Source: Canna indica (Eukaryota; Streptophyta; Magnoliopsida; Zingiberales; Cannaceae). Taken from it: a DNA stretch of 64,000 nucleotides. Below are positions 45,188 through 55,816 of this stretch, in pieces. The notes under the pieces were generated by a model that worked only from the letters and a program-made list of their open reading frames with translations, did not search any database and had not been told where the DNA came from. The stretch's first letter is position 1. Every line of letters starts with the position of its first letter. The position numbers and the translations under genes are program-made. The DNA lies in NCBI GenBank assembly GCA_034359265.1, contig CP136891.1:52158501-52222500 (forward strand). Direction: 5' to 3'.

Positions 45188-47194
45188 TTACTGCCGCTCT
45201 ACTGCTACTTGGGTCATCTCTTGCAGAGTTGGATGCTCTCCCTCTTGATCTTCCTCTGCTTGATGTGGAGGCTCTACCTCTACCTCTGCCTCTGCTTGTT
45301 GATGTGGAGGCTCTATCTCTGCCTCTGCTTGTTGATGTGGATTATCTGCCTCTACCTCTGCTTGATGTGGACGCTCTACCTCTACCTCTGCTTGTGCCCT
45401 AAAATATTAGGTTAGTGCTTAACAATTTAATAATAAAACTTAATAATGGAACTTAAGTTACCTCCTCCTCCACTGGTGTAGTTGATGAAACTCCCGTAAG
45501 TGGACATCTTCATATGTTATGGCCTTCCTTGAAACATAACTGACATGTAATGGATGTTCCATGTCTCGAGTACCTTGATGCTTGGCTATCATTCTCATTC
45601 ATTTCTCTTCTCCTCACCTTCTTTGGTCTTCCTGGCATCTTTTTGACATGTGGTGGCAAACAATAGGGGCTATCCACATTGGGCCAAGTATCATTCCCAA
45701 TCAATGGTTCAATAAAATTTGCATAAAGTCTTTAGGTAAGCATCTCTCTTAAAGTAGTCACTTACATATTTATCAGGGTCATCCTTCATCCAAGCAATGC
45801 AAGAAACTGTATGGTTACATGGTATACCAGTTAGATCCCACCGCCGACATGAACAACTATGACTGCCAATGTTTACAACATGAATATTGCTCATATATTG
45901 AACTTCAAATTTCAAGTTCCCACTTGGTGTAACAATACAAAACCTGCTTTCCTCTTTGTTAATCTCTAATTTTTTCCTTATATTCGGAAAGATGTCATCA
46001 GTCCACTTCATAATCATCACTCTCTTCATATACATCCTTTGCATTAGCGAACGTCGTATCTCCTCAAGCATATCAACAATTGGTTTTCTTCTTGCATTTA
46101 ATATGTAACCATTGAATGTCTCTGATATATTGTTGGTCATTATCTGACTTGCAATTTGTACTAATGTATGCTTGACAGAATTTTTTCAGCCCAATGGAAA
46201 TGAAAGCTTGGTGGGCTTGAGGAGAATCTGCTGTCATCTCTTCTAACACTCTATTTAGTTCAGATTCTTCCACATATCTCACTGCCTTCCAGAACAATGA
46301 TTTGTAGTAGTGGCCATTGAACTTCTTCTTCCAATTTGCATATAGATGTCTTGCACAATTTCTGTGCTCGGCAAATGGTACTCGTTCCAACAGAGCATGT
46401 TCAAGTCCCTGCAATAAACAAATGTAACATGAACCCAAAGAATGAGTATTTCAAAAATGCTTATTTAACTAAAAAATTGCTTACCTTTTATTGGTCGCTG
46501 ACAATTGTCATACCATATCCTTCAATAATTTGGAGGTCATCAAAAAACAACCCCAAGAACCACTTCCAAGCATCATAATTTTCACATTCAATCACTGCCC
46601 AAGCTATAGGAAATATTTGGTTGTTTCGATCTACACCAATGGCTGATAGCAACTGTCCACCTAGAAAGGTTTTCAAGAAACATCCATCAAACCCGATAAT
46701 TGGACGACAACCTTGGAGAAAATCATTTTTAAGTGCATCAAACCCAATATATATTCTTTTAAATATAGGGGTGCACCGGTATACTCCTTAGCACAGACAA
46801 TTTGGAACAGACTTGTTGGATTCTTCCTTTTAAGTTCTGATACATATGGACCCAAAAGTGCAAAGTGGTCCTCCACTGAACCTTGAAGCTTTTCTAGGGC
46901 AGCCGACCTCACTCTATACCATTTTGCTCTAGGCAATGTTATAAAAAAATTTGATTGAAAATCTTGTGACATAAGCTTGACATCTCAATTTGGATTACTT
47001 ATGAAAGTTTCCAAATAGTAATTTGATAGCCAATCCACTGTTACTTGTCTATTTGTCATACTTCTAGAACATTTGTGTACCTTCTCATAAGACTTGATGA
47101 TGAACGTAGCTTCATGTTGCTTCCAACTACCACAAATCCTCCACGGACAACTTCCCATACACTTTGCTTCCATTCTTTCCTTACAACATCTCAC
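45188..47194 (-). pseudogene. MURA/MuDR-type transposase pseudogene
   Basis: Reads right to left. The MuDR DNA-binding (WRKY-GCM-like) region has KCMGSCPWRICGSWKQHEATFIIKSY and VHKCSRSMTNRQVTVDWLSNYY (47194-46985). A TGA follows, then DVKLMSQDFQSNFFITLPRAKWYRVRSAALEKLQG (46985-46860). The MULE domain, after a frameshift, reads PIIGFDGCFLKTFLGGQLLSAIGVDRNNQIFPIAWAVIE, WKWFLGLFFDDL and MTIVSDQ (46710-46488). A second exon starts after an intron: GLEHALLERVPFAEHRNCARHLYANWKKKF (46409 onward). The SWIM finger is CSCRRWDLTGIPCNH (about 45840-45800), followed by an AT-hook-like PGRPKK and a zinc knuckle CQLCFKEGHNI broken by TGA before RCP. The tail exon (45411-45188) encodes SRGRGRASTS repeats. 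At least two frameshifts and four stops make it inactive. Confidence 0.85.
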
Positions 47195-47200
47195 CCATCT

Positions 47201-47342
47201 TATATTATTTCTGTTTCTCTTTATAAATATAACTGTTGTTTCTTTCTGCTATCTTTTGTGAGTTGGCATGTGCATGAGTTAGACTGCGGGGTATAGGCAC
47301 ATATACCATGGCGATCACGTGACCCTGAGTTTGGGGCCTGAC
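47201..47342 (+). repeat. 3' end fragment of gypsy LTR
   Basis: Matches the last 140 bases of the LTR at 39517-44077 (TTGTTTCTTTCTGCTATCTTTTG, GGCATGTGCATGAGTTAG, GGGGTATAGGCAC, ending GACA). It truncates the MuDR-like element on the left; no LTR start was found near it. Confidence 0.8.
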
Positions 47343-47860
47343 AGGGAACATGCGATATGCTACATCGAGATGGAAGAACTCAGAGAGGTCGAGAAGGCTA
47401 ACAGGTAGGCTAACAAAGATAGCGCTGAGGACAAGAAAGCTTGTGTGTGTGTGTGTTGGCTTAAAGAGGGGCTCGGGGTTTAGCCACTCACTGAGTTTGT
47501 TTTAAACTCATCACTCTCTGTCATGTTTTTCTTGTAGATCCTGACCAATAGAGGTACATATATACGTGTGTGTCACGGTTGGGGGTTGCAAGCTCAAATA
47601 GTGGATCTCATGACGTGTCGGGTCGTAGTCGAGTCGTAGGGAGTCCTTGTTATTGCATCATGGTATGTGCTTGGTTGTAGAGCACATTTACACTCGATAT
47701 ATGCATGGTTGTTTAGTTATGTTTATGTAAACATACTTGGTGTCTTAACATTTACACTCGATATATGCATGGTTGTTCAGTTCATTTTCGCATTGGTATG
47801 TATTTGTTGGTAGGCTTCGGAGTACTAATGTGTACTTTGATCGAATTTGGGGCGTGACAA
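47343..47860 (+). repeat. Second, diverged gypsy LTR 3' segment
   Basis: From about 47480 the order of blocks equals that of the LTR end: GAGTTTGTTTTAAACTCA, a T-rich tract ending in TGTAGATCCTGACC, GGTCGTAGTCGAGTC, and GGGGCGTGACA ending at 47860. The first 130 bases are of unclear origin. A (GT)n run lies at 47443-47457, and two direct copies of ACTCGATATATGCATGG occur at 47692 and 47756. Confidence 0.6.
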
Positions 47861-47904
47861 GAATTAAATGATAGAAAATGCATGCAACAATAAAAGGTCG
47901 ACAC

Positions 47905-48356
47905 TAGGGCTGTCCATTCGGTTCGAACCGAACCGAACCGAACCGAACAAGCCCAAACCGAAATATTTTCTTTACCCAAACCGGAACCCGAACCCGAACC
48001 GAACATTTCCTAACCCGATTTAACCCGAACCGAAATAATTCGGTTCGGTTCGGTTTTCAACCCGAAAACCGAATTTTTAATTAATTTGATTAAAAATTAA
48101 AAATTAAAAATAATTATTTAATACTTATTTACTTAATTCAGTTAAAAATTAAAAATAATAATATTTTTTTAATTAATTCGGTTTTCGGTTCGGGTCGGTT
48201 CCCGAATTTCGGGAACCGAATCTGAACCGAAATACAAATTTCGGTTCGGTTCGGGTCAAAGAACCGAACCTACAATGGTTGAAACCGAACCGAACCGAAA
48301 ATTTCGGTTCGGTTTTTCGGTTCGGTTCGGTTTGAACCGAACAGTGGACAACCCTA
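47905..48356. mobile_element. hAT-type MITE rich in TTCGGTTCGG
   Basis: 452 bp with a perfect duplication GTCGACAC (47897-47904, 48357-48364). TIRs TAGGGCTGTCCATTCGGTT and, from the right, TAGGGTTGTCCACTGTTCGG. Each half consists of reiterated CCGAACCGAA or its complement around an AT-rich centre, so the whole element can fold back. No coding; the frames at 47782-48364 come from the repeat. Confidence 0.95.
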
Positions 48357-48364
48357 GTCGACAC

Positions 48365-49050
48365 ATGGAAAGAAGCATTCCCTCTTCACGCAACCACCAT
48401 GCCAGACGCAGGAACTAAAAATTTGCAAAATGATAAAACTAAGATACGCTGATCTCACCTACCTCAGCGATTCAAGGACAAAATGTGACACATGACCGAA
48501 GTCAAGCACTCGACATGCGCATAAAGCTTGGTGAGCAAACAGACCTTGGTACATACAAAGAGTTCTGCAGACGAGCAGAAGACGATACACTACTAGAGCT
48601 CGGCATGAAATCCTCGGACTTCGACCAAGCTGGGGGGTTATGGACTTTGGGCCCAATCGAATCAGGCCCGACAACTCCCACACTCATGAACCAACCTCAA
48701 GTCAAGCCAACTACAATCTAGCCCAGGGGCTCCACCCGGCCATATAATTAAGGTCACTCATGCACGTCCTTCAGTAATTATCAAGGATTCAGCAGTAATG
48801 AGCCCAACATCTCCGGGATAAATCTCGATCCATTTCGAGCATATCCCCGCGAGATTCAGGGAGACATCATCGTCTCGAGACCTCCCTAACCTGCACTATA
48901 AACAGGCACGACACACATTAGTTATACGATTCCAATTCATAAGTAAGAGCATCAGAGTGTATTTGTAGATTCCCCTACCGAAGCAGCGTCGAATCAGGAG
49001 ACGCGCGGATCCGCATCACCCCAACTTTTGGCAAGAACAAAGTTATATTT
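48365..49050 (+). other. Unidentified LTR-like segment
   Basis: GC-balanced stretch unlike its AT-rich right neighbour. Contains a TATA-like CTATAAACAGG (48897-48907), followed by CACACATTAG, AATAAG-like and CATCACCCC blocks, and an open frame 48485-48721 (78 codons) without recognised domain. The layout resembles the end of an LTR with its R/U5 part. No terminal TG/CA pair, PBS or duplication was identified, so the nature is open. Confidence 0.3.
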
Positions 49051-50700
49051 TTATACTTATGAATTATGTGTGGATAGTATTTATTTACTTTTTTATATAT
49101 ATATATATAACTAGTTATCTTTCAAATACACGTTTAATTATTTAATTTGTCAATTATAATATTATTGATGATCTGTTGATTTGAATCTGCCCCTGATTTT
49201 GATTTTTGGTCCACCCGTGTAGAGTAGTGTTTGTTATATCAAAAGTGATAACATCAGCGGCGATAAAATTAAAATTAAAGGATGACAGGATTCAAGTGTG
49301 ATTCCTAATCTTATATCACCAAAATATACTGCAAATTATCATATTTGGTATAAAAAGAGTGAAAGACTATGAAGATACTAAATAACTCATCAGAACTTTT
49401 ATCAGTGTTTGTAATTAATATCATTTTGTTACTATATATGAGTATAAAAAATACATAATTATTAACTTTCTGAAAATAATCAGATTAGTAACTTAATTAA
49501 AATCTTTTATCTGTTTCAGTTTCATAAATTATAGTTTGGTCAATTATTTTTATTATTATGTTAACACTTTGGCCTATAGTGATTAAACTAATTGAATGAA
49601 GATGAAATGTCCTAATTGATTCCAGATCATGCTCGAATTTTAACATGCATAATTTTTGATCGACTAATATTTACTATTTCTTAAAAAAATCCAAAACTTT
49701 TGGTTTTTAGCTTTTTTTTTAATTATTAAGAAAGAAAACTGAACCAAATGTGAAAATTTCCATCAAGTCAACTAACAAGAGAGATGGGCCTGAACCCAAT
49801 TACATAGTCGACAAGGCTTTCTTCCTTACTGGGTTTTATTTTTGACTTTTGATACTTACATATATAGATGAAATTTGACCTGAGTTGGTGAAAGAAGCCT
49901 ATATATACCTTGGTTAGATTAACTCAAAAGAATTATCTACACAAGTTCAATTTTAAGTTAACTAATTAACTTTTAATTAAAATCTACTCAATCCAATAGT
50001 TCAATTGAATTCCATCTTTATTCGTGCCTATATACATAAAAATGAGGATTAATGAATAGCTAGCTAGGATATGGTTAAATTACATTCATCTCCTCTCAAA
50101 TTAGGCTTAATTTGATAAATCCCACTTTGTTGTTTTTATATATTTGAGAGCGTAATCCAGTCAACACATCTTTAAAACTATTTATAAAAAAAATTGTGAA
50201 CAAATCAATATATCTAATTGTTCTTATACGAAGTCGGGGGTGTTGCAAGTCTCTGCGTCTCCTATTTCATCGTGACTTCGACAGTGACCTGCAAAGATAA
50301 TCTGATGCTCAAATGAGAGAGAATTCGAGATAGTGATAATGAAATTTAGGGACGACATTGGGAGAGTTTGGGACGACGAAGTCCATTCTATACTCGTACT
50401 CATTAAGAAAATTCAACCTCAAACCGTTCCCAAACCTTCTACTATTTTTTAAAAAAATTCAAACCTTTCCACTAATTTAACGGGTACCCACTGGGTACTC
50501 GCTTTTCGCCCGTTAACAAAATTTATAAAAAGAAAAGTCATTCTATATACTTATCATAACATAGAAATAGTTCAAAATATCAAAAGGTACTCAAATACAA
50601 ACTACAAGTTCCATGACAGTAATCGTTCGAAAAAAATGACCATAACACTTAGTTCATTATATTAAATAAGTGACACAAATAACTTCCAAATACAAGAAAG
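49051..50700. other. AT-rich DNA without recognised genes
   Basis: About 1.6 kb. From about 50390 to 50520 it contains GGGTACCCACTGGGTACTCG-like phrases that could be the subterminal part of the hAT remnant to the right. No other structure seen. Confidence 0.4.
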
Positions 50701-50732
50701 TAACTAAATTCCGATCAAATATGAAAAATCCT

Positions 50733-51348
50733 AAACATCTAGAATATCCAAGTCATCATCCACGTCCTCTTCTAGTGCATCAAAGTCATCCAAAATTCCA
50801 ACTATAACAAAGACAACCAAAGAAACAATTAATAAAATAAATGAATAAGACTTGATTACATAAACATACATAATAATGATAATAAAAAGAAATATGTGAC
50901 ACTATCCCTTGACTAAGAAGACAACCAACTTTGAGAACACATTAATGCTTCTATTGTATCCGGTCAAAGTCGACTTCGGACAAGACTTACAACTCTTCCA
51001 CCAGTGCTAAAGGCCACCTCAAATGCTAAAATTGATATAGGAATTGCAAGAATATAACGAGCTACAAGTGACCTCGTTCACAATGAGTACAAATAGCGAC
51101 CTCATTCCCATTAAGTGTTTTCTTAATAAAATCATTCCATACAGTTGAAGTAAGCTTACACTTTTTAGGATTCACACTCTGATTGTAAGATTAATCAGGC
51201 AATGGGATTTGCTTCTCCACGGCCTTAGTACTTTCAACTGGTGATGAACTCGTCAATGAGACTGGGGTAGGTGTAGATATAGGCGTAGGAATCTCCTGAA
51301 CTGAAGACGGTCCTGAAGTTCCATGGCCTATATTCTCACCATGCTTTG
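50733..51348 (-). pseudogene. hAT (RICESLEEPER-like) transposase, core deleted
   Basis: Minus strand. A Ser/Thr/Pro-rich N-terminal segment (SKHGENIGHGTSGPSSVQE, TPISTPTPVSLTSSSP) is interrupted by one TAA. A BED finger start follows (KKCKLTSTVWNDFIKKTLNGNEVAICTHCERG), joined directly to the hATC dimerisation block SLVARYILAIPISILAFEVAFSTGGRVVS (about 51080-50990) with IEALMCSQSWL. Past a likely intron comes an acidic end, GILDDFDALEEDVDDDLDILDV and stop (about 50733). The several hundred residues between BED and hATC are missing, so it is an internal deletion derivative. Termini and target duplication were not found; its right side meets gypsy sequence near 51540. Confidence 0.75.
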
Positions 51349-51540
51349 AGTGAAATTTTTTTGCAAACTTGTATCGAAATCAAATATTCAAATGCCCAGC
51401 CATTTCACAACAAAATTTCAAAAACACATTCAGCTCCACCAACACATGAGAAGCATTCCAAGTGGAAAAGAGACGATGGACGATGGGTGCAGAGCAAACC
51501 ACCTTATCTACGTACGAGCGAACAAGCCAATTAAACTTTG

Positions 51541-52270
51541 GAGTATAAGATGAGGGCATGTGTGTTAGACCTAGAGGGCGGTTGGAAGAGGCAATTACCT
51601 TTGATTGAGTTTGCATATAATAACAACTATCAAAGTAGTATTGGGATGACTCCTTTTAAGGCACTTTATGGGCGGCAGTGCAAATCGCCTATGGGGTAGT
51701 TTGAGGCAGGGGAGTCCCTTGTGGTGGGACCCGACTTGGTTAAGGAGGCAGTAGAGAAAGTGAAACTGATCAATGAAAGATTGTTGGCAACTCAGAGTCG
51801 TCAGAAGATGTGTGCGGATGGAAAGGCCAAGGAGGTAGAGTTTGCTGAGGGTGATATGATGTTCCTAAAGGTTTCCCATATGAAAGGAGTAGTGAGGTTT
51901 GGGAAGAGGGAAAAGTTGAGCACCAGATTCATTGGGTCATTCCCCATTCTCAAGCGGAAGGGCGTTGTAGCTTATGAATTGGCCCTGCCTCCTAGCATGG
52001 ATAGAGTTCACCCAGTTTTTCATGTATCTATGCTAAAGAAGTATGGTCGAGACCAGTCCCACGTGATTGAGCCTATCGCGGTTGAGGTTGATACAATAGT
52101 TTCATATACCGTCATATCAAAAAATTGAGATCCAATGAGATTTCCTTGGTGAAGGTCAAATGGGAGCACCATTCCGGGCAGGAGGCTACTCGGGAGGTGG
52201 AGCAGGACATGAGGGAGCAATATCCCTCACTATTTGGGGATCTAGTGAGTCCTTGTACCTTGCAAAAAAA
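51541..52270 (+). pseudogene. gypsy integrase C terminus and chromodomain-like tail
   Basis: Starts inside the integrase core ([41 protein letters not shown], then a TAG where intact copies continue with a Trp), and goes on as the 135-codon frame 51721-52128. That frame has the GPDLVKEAVEKVKLINERL and ATQSRQKMCADGKAKEVEFAEGD of the integrase C terminus, FIGSFPILKRKGVVAYELALP and VHPVFHVSMLKKY. After a frame change near 52110 the chromodomain-like end reads NEISLVKVKWEHHSGQEATREVEQDMREQYPSLF. It lies 35 bases before a polypurine tract and LTR start, as the end of gypsy pol should. Confidence 0.85.
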
Positions 52271-52289
52271 TTTGAGGATGAATTTTCCT

Positions 52290-52432
52290 TAAGGGGGAAA
52301 GATTGTAATACTCGAAAATCCTAATTAATATTTTTGTTGTTGTTTTAATAGGCTAATCCGGGGACGAACTAAGGCGAGTCGCGAGCTGGCGCGAATTTAA
52401 GGGCTCGAGTGAGTATTTAATAAAATGCAAGG
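52290..52432 (+). repeat. Polypurine tract and truncated gypsy 3' LTR
   Basis: AAGGGGGAAAGAT followed at 52305 by TGTAATACTCGAAAATCC, an LTR start related to but distinct from TGTAATATCCTAG. Blocks CTAATCCGGGGACGAAC and GGCTCGAGTGAGTA correspond to the first 120 bases of the other gypsy LTRs. It then breaks directly into gag coding, so most of an LTR and a leader are deleted. Confidence 0.65.
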
Positions 52433-53110
52433 ATTGGTCTCACACCTGGAGAGACCGTAGGGTGGCAAGTGCATCACCCCCTACATGGGTAGAGTTCAAG
52501 GCCACCATGGTGCAGCATCTGTGATAAGCGGACGAGAGAGTTCGAGCTGCTGCGTTAGACGGGCGGTATGACTGTGACGGACTATAAGATGGAGTTCACA
52601 CGGCTCTCGAAGTATCACCCCAAATTGGTGGCTACTGAGATCGCCAAGGTCAAGAGGTTCATTGAGGGGCTGAGAGTGCACATTAGCAAACTCATTCATT
52701 TCACGAAGGAGACTACATTCACTCGAGTGGTGGATGAGGTGCTCCAGAAGGAGGCTTTGGTACCGTTCAACAGGCATGATGGAACCCGAAGAAGAAGTTT
52801 TGGCCCCAAAGCTCGAGGGGTCGGCCGGCTCACTCTGAGGGGACTATCACGATGGCAGATCCTCAGCATGGCAGAGGGCACAACAGTTCCAGGGGCCGCA
52901 TGGGCCTAGGATCAGGGCGACTCGGCAGGCGACGTCAGGAGGCGCACCGGGGAGGCCTGAGCCGTAGCAGTACGAACACTGCCACATGAGGCACTGAGGT
53001 GCTTGTTATGGTCGTTCAGATGAATGTTTTGGGTGCAGACAGGTTGGGCAGTTCAGGAAGGATTGTCCTGACATGGGCGGTAAACAACTTGAGCAGTCTA
53101 GAGAAAAGGC
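52433..53110 (+). pseudogene. gypsy gag
   Basis: Retrotransposon gag domain in the frame from 52568: MTVTDYKMEFTRLSKYHPKLVATEIAKVKRFIEGLR, HISKLIHFTKETTFTRVVDEVLQKE. The upstream part (TPYMGRVQGHH region, 52480-52560) is in other frames, indicating indels. A knuckle CFGCRQVGQFRKDC (53025-53066) has Gln in place of the zinc-binding His. The frame between capsid and knuckle contains stops. Confidence 0.75.
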
Positions 53111-53156
53111 GCCGGTATTAGTGGGTTCGGTAGCTCAAAGGAGTTAGGCTCAGGGC

Positions 53157-53630
53157 ATGGGACATCGAAGCAGTGGTTCAAAGAGGCCTCCTGCACGAGT
53201 ATTCGCTATGAACCGGGATGGCATTGAGACGTCTAAGGCAGTAGTGATAGGTACACTTGTTGTAGTTTCTGCTGCTGCTTTTGTGCTCTTTGATCCGGGT
53301 GTTACGCAATCATTTGTATCTACTTTATTTGTTGCTAAATTATTGGGGAAACCCTCATTGCTTGATGTGCCTTTTCTGGTGTCGACGCCTACGGGCGAAG
53401 CTATCTTGGCTGAGACGGTCTTTAGGGACTATGAGGTGGTTGTTTGTGGGCATGTGCTGATGGCCAAGTTGACACTCCTGCCGATGCCAGAACTTGATGT
53501 GATACTGAGCATGGATTGGCTGGCGGAGCATTATACGTCACTAGATTGCATGGCTAAGACTGTTACCTTCAGTAAGCCCGGAGGGCCGCAGTTTACCTTC
53601 CACAGAGCAGGGGTGAGAAAAAAAACTTGA
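53157..53630 (+). pseudogene. gypsy aspartic protease
   Basis: Frame with RVFAMNRDGIETSKAVVIGTL, active site VLFDPGVTQSFVSTLF (DPG with THS changed to TQS), LDVPFLVSTPTGEAILAETVF and the second block PELDVILSMDWLAEHYTSLDC. It is the plus-strand counterpart of 1765-2148 and keeps the Gln (GGPQFTF) that is a stop there. Genuine sequence ends at 53607, where the MITE is inserted; the last few codons belong to the MITE. Confidence 0.85.
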
Positions 53631-54248
53631 TTTTTCGGTTAATCGGAAAACCGATCCGAAATTGAATCGGTTTTTTCGGTTTTGGTTTTTATTTTTGGAA
53701 AAATCGATTTTCGATTTTGGTTTCTGTCCGAGAGGTAAAAAAGTCCACCGGTTTCAATTAATCGACCGGTTCGATATAATTTATTAATTTTTAATAATAT
53801 ATATTAAATAATGATTTATAAATTATAAAAAATATAGAAAATTATAGAAAATTATAAAAAATTATAAAAAATTATAAAAAAAATTATAAAAATAAAAAAT
53901 ATAAAAATATAAAAAATCAAAAAAATATTAAAAAAATAAAAATAAAAATATTAGTTTTTGTGGAACATTATTTTGGTTCAAGTGATTTCATTTTTTTTTC
54001 TTTTTTCTTAATGAGAATTCGGTATTTGTTTGGATTTTTCTCCATGATTTGCATAATATTATTATGTTTGTAGATTAAAATTTTTATTGGTTAATCAGAA
54101 ATTATCGATTAACCGAATCGAAAAAACTGAAACCGAAATAACGGTTAACCGAAGTTAATGGACCGGTTTACGATTAATGGTTTTGAAAAGCCGAAGTTAA
54201 TAGATCATTTTTTTAATGGACCGGTTAACTAGTCCATGCTCACCCCTA
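53608..54248. mobile_element. hAT-type MITE rich in CGGTTAATCGG
   Basis: 641 bp with ends CAGGGGTGAG and, reverse complement of the right end, TAGGGGTGAGCATGG. Flanks CCACAGAG and CCAGGGAG are an 8-base duplication with two changes. Both arms carry TCGGTTAATCGG/AAACCGG motifs; the centre is A/T-only low complexity (53760-53960). It interrupts the protease-RT linker, which resumes right after it. Confidence 0.8.
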
Positions 54249-54629
54249 CCAGGGAGATGGGAAAAGAGACCATTTGGGGGTCATTTCAGCTCTAAAGGCT
54301 CATAAATTGCTTCTAGGTGGTTGTCAGTTCTTCTTGGCCTCTAAATCTGTGGCAGAGGAGGACAGGGGTGTAATATCCTAGATATTTAAATTTATTATTT
54401 TTCTCTTATGTGTGTTTGCCAGCCTAGCGAACTAGTTCGTGATCGAGCTGAGTCGACTCATGGTCCGGAGTGAGCTTGCGAGCTCGGATAAGTAGAATAT
54501 GAATTTATGAATTTTAAGCTTGGGTAGTTGAAATCATTTAAATTGATGTTGTGTGTGCATAATTATTTAGTTATGTTTATGTGGGTGTGTGCTTAATTGC
54601 TTATGATTAGACACTACTAGAAACTTGGT

Positions 54630-54920
54630 CTTCAGCAACGGCTATCAGCAACGGCCGCTCAAGCCGTTGCTATTTGCAACGGCATTCTTACGGCCGCCCT
54701 AGCCGTTGCAGATATCTGTATCTGCAACGGCGTTCTAACGGAAAACCGAGCCGTTGCTGATTATTTTAATTATCAGCAACGGCTTTCGGACGGAAAGGCT
54801 AGCCGTTGCTGATTTTTTAATTTTCAGCAACGGCTTGCTAACGGATAAGTGAGCCGTTGCTGATGATAACTTATCAGCAACGGCGTTCTAACGGGCGAGT
54901 GAGCCGTTGCTGATAAGTTT
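54630..54920. repeat. CACTA 5' subterminal repeats
   Basis: More than ten copies of CAGCAACGG(C) and its complement GCCGTTGCTGA, often as inverted pairs around 30-60 bases apart. In En/Spm such repeats bind the small TNPA protein; that function is inferred. The array ends at a TATATAGG (54920-54927) that may be the promoter. Confidence 0.85.
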
Positions 54921-55375
54921 ATATAGGGCACGCTCTCGCGCCCGACCCTTCTTCCTCCCGCTGCTGCCGCCGCCGCCTCCCGCCGAGAACTTCGCCGCTG
55001 CTGCCGTTGCTGCCGACGCCGACGCCTCTCGCCGACGCCTCTCGCCGCCGCGCCGCTGCCGCTGCTGCCGGTATGTTGATCGGCCGGCCTATACGGTTTC
55101 GGCCGGAGATGTTAAAATCCGACCGAAACCCTATTTCTAGGGTTTCGGCCGGCGGCGGTCGGCCTATGGCCGCCGCCGGACCTTCTACAGTGGCCGGACA
55201 GTGTGTCCGGCCACTGTACGCCGGCGCCGGAGGGTGGACTCCGGCGCCGGAATATATATATATATATATATATATATTGTTTTTGAAATTGTTAATTAAT
55301 TATTTTATAAATGTTAATTAATTGTTTAGATTAATTGTTTAATTTGTTAGATTAATTATTAGGGTTTAGATTAAT

Positions 55376-55612
55376 TTCGGACGCGCGCCGGAATCGTCCA
55401 CTTCGGACGCGCGCCGGAATCATCCAATTCGGACTCGCGCCGGAATCGTCCAATTCGGACTCGCACCGGAATCGTCCACTTCGGACGCGCGCCGGAATCG
55501 TCCAATTCGGACTCGCGCCGGAATCATCCACTTCGGACGCGCGCCGGAATCGTCCAATTCGGACTCGCGCCGGAATCGTCCACTTCGGACGCGCGCCGAA
55601 ATCGTCCAATAT
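55376..55612. repeat. 26-bp minisatellite in CACTA leader
   Basis: Nine tandem units of 26 bases of the form TTCGGAC(G/T)CGC(G)CCGG followed by AATC(G/A)TCCA(A/C), with a tenth degenerate one. The open frame on the minus strand at 55352-55654 is produced by this repeat. Confidence 0.95.
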
Positions 55613-55816
55613 GGACTCGAACTGTCTCAAAACATTTAGAAAATAATCATCCATCCGACGAGTTGATATGTTTCACGTACGCATCGATCAGTCGGATATG
55701 ATTTAGCAAAACCTTAGATCCGTTCGGGGATTGTATGTTCGTGTAAAAGAAGTAGATGATCTTTTATACGACGTACAATTCTTGAATTGTCCCTGATTGG
55801 ACAATTTGGGAATATA

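Larger units (their letters stand above)
37040..47200. mobile_element. MuDR-like element remnant with convergent GRF-zinc-finger and MURA genes
   Basis: The left part carries a GRF-type zinc-finger frame reading rightwards (37728-39300); the right part carries a MURA-like transposase reading leftwards (47194-45188). A gypsy solo LTR with a perfect duplication (AGCTG) lies between them, so both halves were contiguous before. Convergent transposase and accessory genes are the layout of maize MuDR. Neither terminus was defined: the left end is inside AT-rich DNA around 37040-37150, and the right end is lost at the gypsy fragment at 47201. Grouping both genes into one element is inference. Confidence 0.5.
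52433..54368 (+). mobile_element. Gypsy element, gag-protease part, interrupted
   Basis: Plus-strand gypsy internal region containing gag (about 52433-53110) and protease (53157-53607). A MITE (53608-54248) interrupts it, followed by the protease-RT linker [17 protein letters not shown] (54270-54340) and the solo LTR inserted at 54369. The same pol continues at 63425, after the solo LTR, to the MITE at 63807. Before these insertions the element was contiguous and continued past the window. Confidence 0.85.

Noticed and set aside
48485..48721. 78-codon plus-strand frame
   Set aside because: No recognised domain; an overlapping minus-strand frame is equally open, and the segment resembles LTR-type DNA.
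55352..55654. 100-codon minus-strand frame with repeated SGRFRRASE peptides
   Set aside because: Produced by the 26-bp minisatellite, whose unit is not a multiple of three; the peptide repeats only every three units.
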